Positions 20,169 through 29,752 are shown, counted from the first letter of the stretch. The stretch: 64,000 nt of DNA from Iodobacter ciconiae (GCF_003952345.1 NZ_CP034433.1:2976001-3040000), one strand, 5' to 3'. The notes: generated by a model not told the origin, from the sequence alone. Program-made: numbers and translations.

Positions 20169-22535
20169 TTAAAAACTCGGAAGCTTCAAATTTGAGTTGA
20201 TTGGTTTGCCTTTTCTTGCTCGTTTTCCTTGATAAGGCGCCATTTCATTCACATTCAGCTTCCATTCCATGGCTTTACCAGCACGGCCTGTGCCATTGAT
20301 TTGTAGGGTGACACCATCACAAACTGTAATTGCGGAGAGCGTGTCTTTATCATCCAGGGCCATGGTAATGACTCCGCGCCCACCTCCTGCCAGTTGTTTA
20401 AACTCGCTAAAGGCAAACAGATGCAATTTGCCCAGTGTGGAGAGGCAAGCAACTTGTGATGTTTCACGTGGAACAAAGGTAGAAACTTTAAGTAGCGTTT
20501 CGCCTTCTTCTAGCGTGAGGAAGCTCTTACCGGCTTTTTGACGACTCATTAAGTTTTCAAACAGGCAGTAAAAACCATAGCCACTTGAGTTGGCAATTAC
20601 TAAGTGCTCTTGTGGTTTTGCAGCCAGTAATTGAATAATTTGTGACTTAGCCGCTAGATCTATCAAGGTCGTTACCGGTACACCATCGCCACGCCCGCCC
20701 GGAATCACCGATGCCTGAATAGTGTAAACACGGCCATCGCTGGCAAACATCGCAATCGGATCAATAGAGCGGCACTCAATAAAGGCCAATAGTTTATCGC
20801 CATCTTTAAAACTGAGATTTTGCAGATCAAGGCTATGGCCCTGGCGCGCGCGCATCCAGCCTTTTTCAGAGAGAATAATTGTGACTGGCTCATCCACCAC
20901 TGTGACTTCCAGCGAAGCCCGTTCTGCTTCTACAATCAACGTTCTGCGCGGGTCGGAAAATTTCTTTTTATCTGCTTCAATTTCTTTGATGATCAGTTTT
21001 TGCATTACATCAGGATTAGCTAAAAGATGTTCAAGCTCGGCTTTTTCTTTTGCCAGATCAGCCAGTTCCTGCTCAAGCTTAATGCCTTCCAAGCGCGCTA
21101 ACTGGCGCAAGCGGATTTCTAAAATATCTTCGGCCTGGCGATCGCTTAAGTTAAACGCCTCAATCAAAGCCGCTTTGGGCTCGTCGCTATGACGAATAAT
21201 ACGGATCACTTCATCGATATTTAAGAAGACAATTAAGCGGCCTTCCAGAATATGCATGCGATCATTCACCTGCCCCAGGCGATGCTCGGTGCGGCGGGTA
21301 ACAGTATCAAAGCGGAAAGAAATCCACTCGGCAATCACTTGCTGTAGTGATTTTTGTCCAGGGCGGCCATCACGGCCAATGGTTACCATATTGATGGATA
21401 AACCACTTTCCAGCGCCGTGTGTGCCAGCAGCAGCTTCATCATATCGTCAGGATTTTGCCTTGATGATTTTGGCTCAATCACCAGGCGAACAGCGTTTTC
21501 CTTGCCTGATTCATCCCTCACCCTATCGATTAAAGACAGGATGAGTTGCTTGGTTTGAATCTGTTCCTGGGTCAGGGCTTTCTTGCCCTTTTTGATTTTT
21601 GGATTACTTAAATCTTCAATCTCTTCCAGCACTTTTTGCGTGGAAGTGCCGTGTGGCAATTCATTAATGACAATCTGCCACTGGCCACGGGCCAAGTCTT
21701 CTTTGGTCCAACGGGCGCGAACCTTTAAGCTGCCACGGCCATTTTCATAGGCGGTCACAATATCTTTGCGTGGCGAGATAATCTGCCCGCCACCGGGTAA
21801 ATCCGGCCCCTGGATATAAGTAAGCAAATCGCTGGTGGTCAGTGTGGGCTTTTTGATCAGCGCTATTGCAGCATCAGCCACTTCGCCCAGATTATGTGCG
21901 GGGATTTCTGTTGCCATCCCTACCGCAATCCCCGATGCGCCATTAAGCAACAACATAGGCAAGCGTGCAGGCAGCAATGAAGGCTCTTGAAATGCGCCAT
22001 CGTAATTGGGCACAAAATCAGTCGTGCCTTTATCCAGCTCGCTCAGTAATAGCTCAGCAATCGGTGTGAGGCGTGCTTCGGTGTATCGCATTGCTGCTGC
22101 GCCATCGCCATCACGGCTGCCAAAATTACCCTGGCCATCGATTAGCGGGTAGCGCAGTGAAAAATCCTGAGCAATACGTACCAGTGCGTCATACGCAGAT
22201 TGATCGCCGTGTGGGTGGTACTTACCCATTACATCGCCGACAATACGTGCCGATTTAATCGGCTTGGCATTAGCAACCAGGCCAAGGCCGTGCATGGTGT
22301 AAAGAATGCGGCGTTGTACCGGTTTTTGTCCGTCTTCTACTTGCGGTAAGGCGCGGCTTTTAATCACGCTCATTGCGTATTCGAGGTAGCTTTTTTCTGC
22401 GTACAAGCCTAGCTGTACGGATTCGGCATCGTCCGGAGTAGCAGAGATCTGCGCTTCAACAAAACGGCGCGGGCCTTGATCTGCGATGCTTTCCAACTCG
22501 TCGGCATCATTAGGTTCTATTTCGTGGGCAGTCAT
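20169..22535 (-). CDS. parC: DNA topoisomerase IV subunit A
   Basis: Decatenates daughter chromosomes with ParE (788 residues). The breakage-reunion domain holds the catalytic Tyr151 in [10 protein letters not shown]; the C-terminal beta-propeller is short, as usual for ParC. In the quinolone-determining region [16 protein letters not shown], Gln112 stands where E. coli ParC has Ser80, and Asp116 where it has Glu84. A parS-like site lies directly before the ATG (22536-22551) and a perfect one lies inside the gene (20460-20475). No Shine-Dalgarno is visible. parE is 18 kb away rather than adjacent. Confidence 0.96.
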   Translation of the reverse strand: MTAHEIEPNDADELESIADQGPRRFVEAQISATPDDAESVQLGLYAEKSYLEYAMSVIKSRALPQVEDGQKPVQRRILYTMHGLGLVANAKPIKSARIVGDVMGKYHPHGDQSAYDALVRIAQDFSLRYPLIDGQGNFGSRDGDGAAAMRYTEARLTPIAELLLSELDKGTTDFVPNYDGAFQEPSLLPARLPMLLLNGASGIAVGMATEIPAHNLGEVADAAIALIKKPTLTTSDLLTYIQGPDLPGGGQIISPRKDIVTAYENGRGSLKVRARWTKEDLARGQWQIVINELPHGTSTQKVLEEIEDLSNPKIKKGKKALTQEQIQTKQLILSLIDRVRDESGKENAVRLVIEPKSSRQNPDDMMKLLLAHTALESGLSINMVTIGRDGRPGQKSLQQVIAEWISFRFDTVTRRTEHRLGQVNDRMHILEGRLIVFLNIDEVIRIIRHSDEPKAALIEAFNLSDRQAEDILEIRLRQLARLEGIKLEQELADLAKEKAELEHLLANPDVMQKLIIKEIEADKKKFSDPRRTLIVEAERASLEVTVVDEPVTIILSEKGWMRARQGHSLDLQNLSFKDGDKLLAFIECRSIDPIAMFASDGRVYTIQASVIPGGRGDGVPVTTLIDLAAKSQIIQLLAAKPQEHLVIANSSGYGFYCLFENLMSRQKAGKSFLTLEEGETLLKVSTFVPRETSQVACLSTLGKLHLFAFSEFKQLAGGGRGVITMALDDKDTLSAITVCDGVTLQINGTGRAGKAMEWKLNVNEMAPYQGKRARKGKPINSNLKLPSF
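20460..20475 (-). promoter_or_regulatory. parS site inside parC
   Basis: On the minus strand TGTTCCACGTGAAACA, a full match to the consensus TGTTNCACGTGAAACA. It is read in parC as FVPRET in the C-terminal domain. One of four parS-like sites within 24 kb. Confidence 0.9.
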
Positions 22536-22551
22536 GGTTTCACGTGGAACA
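22536..22551 (-). promoter_or_regulatory. parS-like site abutting the parC start codon
   Basis: On the minus strand TGTTCCACGTGAAACC, 15 of 16 matches to the parS consensus, ending directly before the parC ATG. It sits where the ribosome-binding site would be. Confidence 0.8.
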
Positions 22552-22785
22552 TTTGAGGATGGGATTGTAGCTAATTATGTAGCCAGCGCACTGCATGCAA
22601 AATGTCACAATGTCCTTGCATCTGGATGAAGAACAGCTGGGGTATCTGCTTTTAGTATGAATGGACTTGCATTGAAGGCAAGATAGTATGCCTAGATACT
22701 CGCCCGAATCTACTCACTTTTTATGTCCTGTGTTGTTTCTGTTGAAATTGCCATAGGTACAACGTGGAAAAAATAAGAATAATCC

Positions 22786-23637
22786 ATGCAAAAAATAGCA
22801 TATTTAATATTGGTTTTGCTTTGGTCTACCACGCCTTTAGCAATTAATTGGAGCGTACAAGGTGTTCCCTACTCTGCTGCACTCGCCTCCCGTTTTGGGC
22901 TGGCTGCTGCCTTAGCACTGCTTGTGCTGATTGTTTGCAAACAAAAAATACCTGCAAGCAGCTGGCCTGCCAGTGCTTGTGCCGGGTTTGCTACATCTTT
23001 AGCCATGTTCTGTGTTTACTGGGCGTCACAAACCGTATCGTCAGGCTTAGTGGCAGTATTGTTTGGTTTGATTCCTCTGGCAACAGCTGGTTTTTCGTGG
23101 TTATGGTTGGGTTTAAAATTAAATCGCTTTGAAATGCTGGCGATAGTGATAGGTATCACAGGTTTGCTGATCATTTTTGCTGAAAAATTAAACTCGGCTG
23201 GCATACTGGGCGTGCCGGTAGTGCTGCTGGCTGTACTGATACAGGCTGCTGCTGCAGTAAAACTTAAAAAGCTAGCCGCCAGGCAATCTCCGCTGGCTGT
23301 AAATGCAGGGGCATTAAGCATTGCAACTGTAGTGCTGGGCATGGTGTGTGTATGGCAAACCGATGTCACAAATTTAACTTTTCCAGTACAAAGTTTAGTT
23401 GCAATCAGTTATCTGGCTGTATTTGGTTCGGTTCTGGGGTTTAGCCTGTATTACTGGCTAATCAGGGAATGCAGGCCGATCAGTGTGTCATTTATCTCCC
23501 TTATTACGCCTGCGATGGCTTTATGGATGGGATACAGCCTGAATGGCGAAGAAGTTTCGGGATCTTTGATCTGGGGAACGGCGTGTATTTTGCTTGGGCT
23601 GGTGGTGCATTTGCTGGCGCAGCGAGGGAGGGGGTGA
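22786..23637 (+). CDS. EamA-family (DMT) transporter
   Basis: A 283-residue inner-membrane protein with ten predicted helices in two EamA halves: LVLLWSTTPLAINWSV at the start of the first and VLLAVLIQAAAAVKLKKLA opening the second, which ends with ISLITPAMALWMGYSLNGEE. Members export amino acids, metabolites or drugs; the substrate cannot be told from sequence. The ribosome-binding site is weak. The 234 bases upstream, back to the parC-associated parS site, hold no recognisable gene. Confidence 0.85.
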   Translation: MQKIAYLILVLLWSTTPLAINWSVQGVPYSAALASRFGLAAALALLVLIVCKQKIPASSWPASACAGFATSLAMFCVYWASQTVSSGLVAVLFGLIPLATAGFSWLWLGLKLNRFEMLAIVIGITGLLIIFAEKLNSAGILGVPVVLLAVLIQAAAAVKLKKLAARQSPLAVNAGALSIATVVLGMVCVWQTDVTNLTFPVQSLVAISYLAVFGSVLGFSLYYWLIRECRPISVSFISLITPAMALWMGYSLNGEEVSGSLIWGTACILLGLVVHLLAQRGRG

Positions 23638-23689
23638 ATTTTTAATTAAGGTGAAGTACACCTTTTTTAATAGTGCCTTCGGCAGGTTG

Positions 23690-24018
23690 ATTTAGGTGCG
23701 GGCGTCCCGCTGGACCTTCCTTTTTTGTGTGGCCAAGAAACGAAGCCAAGCCACAAACTCAAAGCACGAAGGCCCTTTCGCTGCGGACAATCGAGTCGGC
23801 GGCGGGCGGGATTGGCTCGCTGCCTTGCCCCGCTTGTTCCTCGCTCCGGCGTGTTTCAAGGGGAGATTTAAGCCCCGTGCTACGAGCTGCGATATGAATC
23901 CTTATTGCTGGGTGTTTAAAACACTCAAAACCTACAAAAAAATTAATTCTAGCCTTGTTTTTCTCCGTGAAAGCCCATGTTCTCTGTACCCTTTGTGGTT
24001 CAAGATCGGGGTTTTTTT
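23690..24018. repeat. Intergenic repeat mosaic, with a CTCTGTG-type arm ending in waaA
   Basis: The space between the EamA gene and waaA (23638-23999) has no supported gene. Its left part (GTGCGGGCGTCCCGC, GGCCAAGAAACGAAGCCAAGC, CCTTTCGCTGCGG) resembles intergenic repeats seen in other betaproteobacteria. A 24-base piece at 23855-23878 recurs at 40226-40249. The right part (23955-24018: TTTTCTCCGTG, GTTCTCTGTACCC, TTTGTGGTTCAAGATC, then GGGG and a T run) matches the right arm of the copy after cobT and supplies the last codons of waaA. Confidence 0.6.
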
Positions 24019-25268
24019 GCTGCAGGAGGCAAATAAGAAAGCAATTTCTGGGTAGCGCCCCGATGTGCGCTGGCGAAGGTTTTGCCTGCTTGCCCCATGA
24101 CTTTGCGCTCTTCGGCATGGGCTAATAAATACATGGCTTGTTGGATGATGGCGTGGATGTCTTCGCCCTGCCATGCCGCATGGCAGGTGATGGCTTCTAT
24201 AGCAGCCTGGCTAAAATTATAGGTAGATGGTCCCAGTAATACAGGCGTGCCCAAGGCGCAGGCTTCAATCAGGTTCTGGCTGCCAAAGGGCAGGATGGAG
24301 CCGCCGATAATGGCCAGATCACTGGCGGTGTAGTAGCGGATCATTTCCCCCATCGAGTCCCCTAGTAAAACTTGTACTTCTTTGCTTAGCGGGCTTTCAT
24401 CCCAAGTGCTGCGTTTTAATACCTTTAAACTACGATGCTCTAAAAGCGTGGCGACTTCATCGAAGCGCTGCGGATGGCGTGGCACCAGAATTAATAGCAG
24501 TGATTCTGGCCAGTTTGCCAGAGCATCAAGCAGCAACGCTTCTTCGCCATCGCGGCTGGATGCAAACAGCAGTACATTGCGGGATCCAAAGTTGTAACGC
24601 CAGCTTAGCCCATGGGCGATGGCGTTTTCATCGGGCAGATTATCAAATTTGATATTGCCAACAATATGCGTGTTGCTGCTGCCTAATTGCTTTAAGCGGG
24701 TGGCATCCATTTCACTTTGAGCCAATACACCGGCAAGACGGGCTACGGCGGGTTTGATTAAAGAGCCGATTTTTAAATAACCCTTGAGTGATTTCTCAGA
24801 TAAACGTGCATTGGCTAAAAACAAGGGCATGTTGCGATCGGCGCAGCCATGAATCAGATTGGGCCAGATTTCAGTTTCCATCAGCACGCCAAAGCCAGGC
24901 CGAAAATGCTCTAAAAAGCGCCCTACCGCGCCGGGATAGTCGTAAGGCAGATAGACAATTTCGGCAAACTCAGCAAACAACTCTTGTGCAGTAGCGCGGC
25001 CGGTTGGCGTCATGCAGCTGATTAAAAAACGGTGCTGCGGATAGGCAGTTTTAAGTGCTGTAATTAAGGGCGCTGTCGCACGGGTTTCGCCTACCGATAC
25101 TGCGTGCAGCCAGATTAATGGCCCATTATTTGGTGTGCTGGCATAAAAGCCCAGCCGCTCACGCCAGTGCTGACGATAAGTAGACTGGCGTTTGGAGCGC
25201 TTGAGCAGATACAAAAAGATAAGAGGGAAAGCGCAGCAGAGCAGAGCGTGATAAAGCCAGCGGCTCAT
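24000..25268 (-). CDS. waaA: 3-deoxy-D-manno-octulosonic acid (Kdo) transferase
   Basis: Adds Kdo to lipid A precursor at the inner face of the inner membrane (lipopolysaccharide core). 422 residues: an N-terminal membrane anchor, then HAVSVGETRATAPLI, whose Glu is the likely catalytic base of GT30, and the C-terminal GT-B half (GDSMGEMIRYYTASDLAIIGGS, GQNLIEA-like SQNLIEACALG). It overlaps waaC by ATGA (25265-25268). The last residues (AAKKPRS) and stop come from the adjacent repeat arm. Confidence 0.95.
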   Translation of the reverse strand: MSRWLYHALLCCAFPLIFLYLLKRSKRQSTYRQHWRERLGFYASTPNNGPLIWLHAVSVGETRATAPLITALKTAYPQHRFLISCMTPTGRATAQELFAEFAEIVYLPYDYPGAVGRFLEHFRPGFGVLMETEIWPNLIHGCADRNMPLFLANARLSEKSLKGYLKIGSLIKPAVARLAGVLAQSEMDATRLKQLGSSNTHIVGNIKFDNLPDENAIAHGLSWRYNFGSRNVLLFASSRDGEEALLLDALANWPESLLLILVPRHPQRFDEVATLLEHRSLKVLKRSTWDESPLSKEVQVLLGDSMGEMIRYYTASDLAIIGGSILPFGSQNLIEACALGTPVLLGPSTYNFSQAAIEAITCHAAWQGEDIHAIIQQAMYLLAHAEERKVMGQAGKTFASAHRGATQKLLSYLPPAAKKPRS

Positions 25269-26215
25269 TTTATGCCATCCAGCGTGGCTTGCCAGACTGA
25301 TTCAAGGCTGGGTGGTGCGCCGTTGTTGCCTAAATTAACGGCATAGCTGCTGGCCAGTACGCCGGTGAGCTGTGGATCGGATGCGCAAAAAATAGCGATT
25401 ACAGGCACAGCCACTGCAGCGGCAAGATGAGCAAGACCGGTGTCAACACCAACCACAACCTGGCTGGCTGCAAGTAGTGAAGCAGCTTCTTTTAGGCTCA
25501 TCTGTGGTGGGCAGACCGCATGTGGGATCGCAGCCGCCAGGCGCTGACTGCGCTCTTGTTCCAGAGTGCTGCCCCAGGGTAATACGCTGCAAATACCTAT
25601 GGCATCCAGGCGTTTGCCAAGAGTTATCCAGTTGTCTTCTGCCCATTCTTTGTCGCTACGGCTGGTTGCGGAAAGTAATACGGCATAGGCCTGGCCTGGC
25701 CGCCAAGGCAGATCAAGCTGAGGGATATTCAATCCATAATTGATATTGTCATCAATTTCATAATTAAATGCCTGAGCACTTAGCTGGCGATTTCTAATAA
25801 TGGCGTGCTGGTGACGTGATACCGGATATTTGTGCTGATACGCCAGGCTGGCTAAGCCTTCCCTTGCCGATACTCTGTCGTAGCCACTAATTGGGCCAAG
25901 GGCTTGTTTAGCAACAAAGGCGCTTTTAATTAAGCCTTGCGAATCAAGAATTAAATCATATTGGCAGTGACGTAATTGACGGCGAAAGTTTAAAAATTCT
26001 GCTCTGGATTTAAGCGGTGCCTTACGCCAGCGTCGTAATGCAGTTGGAATAACTGTACGCACTGCAGGGTGTAAAGCAGGCAAGGCAGCAAAGCCCTCTT
26101 CTACCACCCAATCGATGGCAATATCGGGCCTGTGCCTGGCTAAATCGCTAAGAGCAGGAAAATGATGGATGACGTCTCCCATCGAGGAGAGACGAATAAT
26201 GAGGGTCTGAAACAT
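25265..26215 (-). CDS. waaC: Lipopolysaccharide heptosyltransferase I
   Basis: Adds the first L-glycero-D-manno-heptose to Kdo in the inner core (316 residues, GT9). The N-terminal LIIRLSSMGDVIHHFPAL with the catalytic Asp, DLILDSQGLIKSA, and the C-terminal ADP-heptose site VVGVDTGLAHLAAAV are all present. The stop overlaps the waaA start, so the two core genes form an operon. Confidence 0.95.
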   Translation of the reverse strand: MFQTLIIRLSSMGDVIHHFPALSDLARHRPDIAIDWVVEEGFAALPALHPAVRTVIPTALRRWRKAPLKSRAEFLNFRRQLRHCQYDLILDSQGLIKSAFVAKQALGPISGYDRVSAREGLASLAYQHKYPVSRHQHAIIRNRQLSAQAFNYEIDDNINYGLNIPQLDLPWRPGQAYAVLLSATSRSDKEWAEDNWITLGKRLDAIGICSVLPWGSTLEQERSQRLAAAIPHAVCPPQMSLKEAASLLAASQVVVGVDTGLAHLAAAVAVPVIAIFCASDPQLTGVLASSYAVNLGNNGAPPSLESVWQATLDGIK

Positions 26216-26326
26216 GGCAGCATTCTACCCGCAGTTGCTTTATAAGGACTACATCAGTAGAGGCGCATTGTTAATGGTGAATAAAATGTATGGCCATATT
26301 GGTGGTAACTTGGCGCTTAATCATTT

Positions 26327-26511
26327 GGCACATGCGTGCCGGTAAGGCATGTGGGATTTTAATGGCTCTGCTTGTTATCTAACAAGGCCATGTAGTTGAG
26401 CATCCGTAGCGCAACAGGTTTGAATAAAATGATGTATTCATGTTTTAAGTCATCTGTCCTTTACTATTTGCTTGCATGATTAATGTGCATCGTCTACGGT
26501 GCATTCTTTTT
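26327..26511 (+). other. Possible structured leader or small RNA upstream of cobT
   Basis: Three hairpins lie in order in a 310-base gap: GGCAC-ATGC-GTGCC (26327-26340), CTTGTTA-TC-TAACAAG (26371-26386) and TGCATCG-TCTA-CGGTGCA followed by TTCTTTTT (26486-26511), the last shaped like an intrinsic terminator only 14 bases before the cobT ATG. This could be an attenuated leader or a separate small RNA. The conserved core of the cobalamin riboswitch was looked for and not found. Confidence 0.4.
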
Positions 26512-26525
26512 ATCTGGGCATTGTT

Positions 26526-27563
26526 ATGTCTGTTATAAATCAAGCGCTTGCCACCGCAGCGCGCCTTCATCAGGGCCAATTAACCAAGCCACAGGGCAGC
26601 TTAGGCAAGCTTGAAGAGCTGGCCATTTGGTTCGCTGCACGTTCAAACTCGGCTGTGCCCGCTCGCCTATTACCTGCAGTTGTTGTTTTCGCTGCAGATC
26701 ATGGGGTAGCCGCTGAAAGTGTTTCGGCCTTTCCTGCTGAAGTGACTGGTCAGATGGTGGCTAATTTTGTAGCAGGTGGTGCTGCAATCAATGTTCTGGC
26801 GCGTGAAGCAGGAGCAAGCCTGTCTGTTGCCGATGTTGGTGTGGCCAGCAGCTATACCGTTACCGAAAGTGGTAATGCAGTGTTATTCAGAGTACCCGTA
26901 CGTGCTGGTACAGCTAATTTGCGTATTGAACCTGCAATGAGCGAGCAAGAATGTAATCAAGCTTGGACTATTGGGTTGGATCGTGTGCAAGAAGCTCTGG
27001 CAGGTGGCAAATCATTATTAATTGGCGGCGAAATGGGTATAGGCAATACCACTGCCGCTGCCGCGCTGATTTGTGCACTAACTCATATTGAGCCGGAAAA
27101 AATTGTTGGTCTGGGTACAGGTATTACAGCTCAGAGTCGTGAGCATAAAGTTCAGGTTGTAAAAGATGCTCTAGCTCGTGCTCGTGCTGCCGGTGCAGTT
27201 AGTGCTAAAGACTGGTTAGTGCAGGTTGGTGGTTTGGAAATTGCGGCATTGGCCGGCTTTTATACGGGAGCTGCCGAAGCGGGTATTCCGGTTTTGCTGG
27301 ATGGTTTTATTACAACTGCCGCTGCGCTGGTGGCAGTAAAAAATAAACCCGAGGTCGCCGATTGGTTGCTGGCTAGCCATTGTTCTGATGAAAAGGGCCA
27401 TGGTCATGCACTAGCTGCTTTGCAGCTTGAGCCTATCTTGCAACTTGGTCTGCGTTTAGGCGAAGCCAGCGGTGCAGCGCTCACCCTGCCCCTTATCCAG
27501 AGTGCCCTTGCTTTGCACCGCGATATGGCAACGTTTTCATCGGCAGGGATTGCAACAAAGTAA
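26526..27563 (+). CDS. cobT: Nicotinate-nucleotide--dimethylbenzimidazole phosphoribosyltransferase
   Basis: Makes alpha-ribazole phosphate for the lower ligand of cobalamin. 345 residues from the ATG at 26526 (MSVINQALATAARLHQGQLTKPQGSLGKLE); an in-frame ATG at 26499 is upstream of the conserved start. VVVFAADHGVAAE, GGEMGIGNTTAAAA, LDGFITTAAAL and LRLGEASGAAL (the catalytic Glu) are intact. cobC and cobS follow on the same strand, with repeat copies in both gaps. Confidence 0.95.
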   Translation: MSVINQALATAARLHQGQLTKPQGSLGKLEELAIWFAARSNSAVPARLLPAVVVFAADHGVAAESVSAFPAEVTGQMVANFVAGGAAINVLAREAGASLSVADVGVASSYTVTESGNAVLFRVPVRAGTANLRIEPAMSEQECNQAWTIGLDRVQEALAGGKSLLIGGEMGIGNTTAAAALICALTHIEPEKIVGLGTGITAQSREHKVQVVKDALARARAAGAVSAKDWLVQVGGLEIAALAGFYTGAAEAGIPVLLDGFITTAAALVAVKNKPEVADWLLASHCSDEKGHGHALAALQLEPILQLGLRLGEASGAALTLPLIQSALALHRDMATFSSAGIATK

Positions 27564-27599
27564 ATTTTCTTCTTTCGATAGAAGTAATGATCCATATCA

Positions 27600-27806
27600 A
27601 AACCTAAATCTTGAAATACGGAGGCCACAGATAATACGGATAAAACCTTGCTATGTTTTTCTCTATGGCCCTCCGTGTTCTCCTTTTTCTCTGTGGTTTA
27701 AGATTTGGGTTTTATGCTGGAATAGAGTTTTTGCTACTACTTAACTTTTATGCTGTTTTTTGTGTGTTTAGTGTTCTTGTGTATCTCTGTGTTTACAGAC
27801 TTTTTT
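27600..27806. repeat. CTCTGTG-type repeat between cobT and cobC
   Basis: AAACCTAAATCTT at 27600-27612 is inverted at 27700-27712 (AAGATTTGGGTTT, 12 of 13). Inside are ATACGGAGGCCACAGA on the left and CCCTCCGTGTTCTCC and TCTCTGTGG on the right. A second right-arm-like piece, ending CTCTGTGTTTACAGA then a T run, lies at 27760-27806, 20 bases before cobC. The gap has no gene. Confidence 0.7.
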
Positions 27807-27825
27807 CAGCCTTCGGTATTAAATC

Positions 27826-28440
27826 ATGAGTAGTTTTCGTCTTACGCTTTTGCGGCATGGCGCAACCATTGCTCCAGCGGGGATATTAACTGGCCATACG
27901 GATCTGCCCTTGTCGGCCCTGGGTGAGCAGCAAATGGCTGGTCGAAATAATTACTTTTCCCGTTTCCCTCCAAGCAGTATTGCCAGCTCTGATCTATGCC
28001 GCTGTGCAGGTTTTGCCCGGCAATTGGCGGGAAAGGCAGGACTGGATTGCCATATAGATAGTAAGCTGCGTGAAATGAATTTTGGCGAGTTAGATGGCTT
28101 AGCTAAGGCTCAATGGAGTGAAGCACAGCAAGCTGCCTGGGCGCTTTGGTCACAAAATCCTGAGGCAAATACGGGAGCGGATATTGAAAGCTGGGTGAGT
28201 TTTTCTGCCCGGGTAAATGCTGCTTTTCGTGCCTGGCTACAAGTTAGCCATGGGAATCACCGGGTGATGATTACCCACGGTGGCGTAGCTAAGGCCTTAT
28301 TACTCAATTGGCTGGGCTTGCCTGCCGTACGGCATAATCAATTTTGGCTGGCGCACGCGGGGATGATTACGCTTTATTGGGATGATGAGTACCTGCCTAT
28401 TTTGCAGGGGATTGATAATGAAGTTCTGTTGGGTGCGTGA
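27826..28440 (+). CDS. cobC: Histidine phosphatase family protein, probable alpha-ribazole phosphatase
   Basis: A 204-residue phosphoglycerate-mutase-like phosphatase. The phospho-His lies in TLLRHGAT near residue 12 and the second catalytic His in MITHGGVAKAL. FGELDGLAKAQW fits the CobC group. It lies between cobT and cobS, so it most likely removes the phosphate from alpha-ribazole-5'-phosphate (or adenosylcobalamin 5'-phosphate). Function comes from family plus position. Confidence 0.87.
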   Translation: MSSFRLTLLRHGATIAPAGILTGHTDLPLSALGEQQMAGRNNYFSRFPPSSIASSDLCRCAGFARQLAGKAGLDCHIDSKLREMNFGELDGLAKAQWSEAQQAAWALWSQNPEANTGADIESWVSFSARVNAAFRAWLQVSHGNHRVMITHGGVAKALLLNWLGLPAVRHNQFWLAHAGMITLYWDDEYLPILQGIDNEVLLGA

Positions 28441-28466
28441 GCAATTGGAATAGGCGTGCGAACAAA

Positions 28467-28580
28467 ACCCAAATACTGAACTACTTAGGTTCCTGAGAAC
28501 ACGGAGTTTCACAGAGAAAACCAAGATAAATGATCCGTTTTTTCATGCCTTATGTGTTTTTTGTGGGTATTTGCTTTGTT
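28467..28580. repeat. CTCTGTG-type repeat between cobC and cobS (diverged)
   Basis: The left arm reads AAAACCCAAATACTGAAC, then GAGAACACGGAG and TTTCACAGAGAAAACC, like the left arms of copies A and B. The right arm (CTTATGTGTTTTTTGTGGGT) is badly eroded. The 178-base gap holds no gene. Confidence 0.55.
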
Positions 28581-28618
28581 TTTAGCGCACCTGGGTCATT
28601 ACGAAATAGGAATAAAGA

Positions 28619-29347
28619 ATGAAATTTGACTGGCGCGAGCCTGTGTTGGCGGTGCAGTTTTTGACTCGTTTGCCTACGCCGCAGATTCGTCATTTTGAGC
28701 CTGCTTTACTTGCAGCTGCCGCGCCGTGGTTTCCTCTGGTAGGCCTATTGATTGGTGTTTTTTTAAGCACGGTGGTATTTCTTGCTGCCAAAGCAGACCC
28801 CTGGCTGGCGGCTTTGGCGGGGTTTTTGCTCTGGACGTGGATTACTGGTGGGCTGCATTTAGATGGCCTTGCCGATATGTCGGATGGCTTAGGCGCTGCG
28901 CATCGTGATCCGGAACGCTTTTTGGCGGTGCTGAAAGACCCGCATCTGGGGAGCTTTGGTGTGTTGGCGCTGATTTGCCAGTCTGCCGCCAAGCTGGTGC
29001 TCTTAATGCTGCTGGCAAAACAGCAAGAATGGCTGGCGCTTTTGCTGATCCCCGCATGGGCGCGCTTTGGTGTTTTGTACTGGAGCCGATTACCCCCTTT
29101 AGCTTCTGGTATGGCTGAGCAATTTGCCTGGCAAAAAACCAGCGTGTCACTGTATATTCTTTTGATTTTACTGCTGCTGATGTCTTATTTTATTGCCCCT
29201 GCATTATTGACGGCTCCCTTGTTAATCTGGGCTTATGCCAAGTGGTTAATGCATAAATTGGGCGGAATGACAGGAGATTGCCTGGGGGCGGGGATAGAAA
29301 TAACTGAAACTGGGCTGTTATTTTGCATGCTTGTTTTGCTCATATAG
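28619..29347 (+). CDS. cobS: Adenosylcobinamide-GDP ribazoletransferase (cobalamin synthase)
   Basis: Integral membrane enzyme joining adenosylcobinamide-GDP and alpha-ribazole (242 residues). VLAVQFLTRLPTP and TGGLHLDGLADMSDGLG (conserved acidic metal-binding residues) identify the family, and MTGDCLGAGIEITET closes it. The ribosome-binding site is a weak AGGAATAAAG. With cobT and cobC it completes the lower-ligand assembly part of B12 synthesis; no early corrin genes are in the window, which would suit a salvage route. Confidence 0.94.
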   Translation: MKFDWREPVLAVQFLTRLPTPQIRHFEPALLAAAAPWFPLVGLLIGVFLSTVVFLAAKADPWLAALAGFLLWTWITGGLHLDGLADMSDGLGAAHRDPERFLAVLKDPHLGSFGVLALICQSAAKLVLLMLLAKQQEWLALLLIPAWARFGVLYWSRLPPLASGMAEQFAWQKTSVSLYILLILLLLMSYFIAPALLTAPLLIWAYAKWLMHKLGGMTGDCLGAGIEITETGLLFCMLVLLI

Positions 29348-29417
29348 GGCGCGCAAGAAAAACGACTCGCACACCTTATGAAAAAAACGCTGATTCTGGT
29401 GTTTATAGGAATGGTTT

Positions 29418-29681
29418 ATGAAAATTATCCGCAATATTGAAGTTTGGGAAAAAGGTATGGATGGCGGTTTTGCAGGGCATTTGGCGATTACCGAAACCAT
29501 TAGCGTTGAGTTTCTGTTTAGCTTATTTCGCAATGAACAAGATCAGCCTGATCCTGAAATGAAGCTCTCTTATATGCTGGATGCTGCCCGTATTGCCCTG
29601 CTGCAACCCTATGTGGCCGAGTTGATGAATTTGACGAAATATGATTATATTCTGACCGCCCACGGTCAGCCTGATTATTAA
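29418..29681 (+). CDS. Hypothetical protein of 87 residues
   Basis: Not recognised. The protein is soluble and acidic, starts MKIIRNIEVWEKGMDGGFAG and shows no signal peptide or known motif. AGGA lies 8 bases before the ATG, codon use matches the neighbours, and no other frame here is better, so it is probably a real gene. It lies 70 bases after cobS and is not evidently part of cobalamin synthesis. Confidence 0.6.
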   Translation: MKIIRNIEVWEKGMDGGFAGHLAITETISVEFLFSLFRNEQDQPDPEMKLSYMLDAARIALLQPYVAELMNLTKYDYILTAHGQPDY

Positions 29682-29736
29682 AATTGCTGTCTAAAGCAGG
29701 CATTCTGTTCGCTTTGCAAACTTGTGTCGAAAGTAT

Positions 29737-29750
29737 TTGACTCTGATCAA
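29737..29750. promoter_or_regulatory. FNR-type box upstream of nrdD
   Basis: TTGAC-TCTG-ATCAA matches 9 of 10 defined bases of the FNR consensus TTGAT-N4-ATCAA. Its place about 90 bases before an oxygen-sensitive reductase gene fits anaerobic activation. Confidence 0.7.
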
Positions 29751-29752
29751 AT

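Noticed and set aside
23696..24055. Open frames of about 119 codons on both strands in the 23.7-24.1 kb repeat region
   Set aside because: They read through repeats, have no ribosome-binding site and match no family.
26216..26525. Cobalamin riboswitch before cobT
   Set aside because: The conserved core (AGGGAA, GCCACTG-like elements) was not found on either strand.
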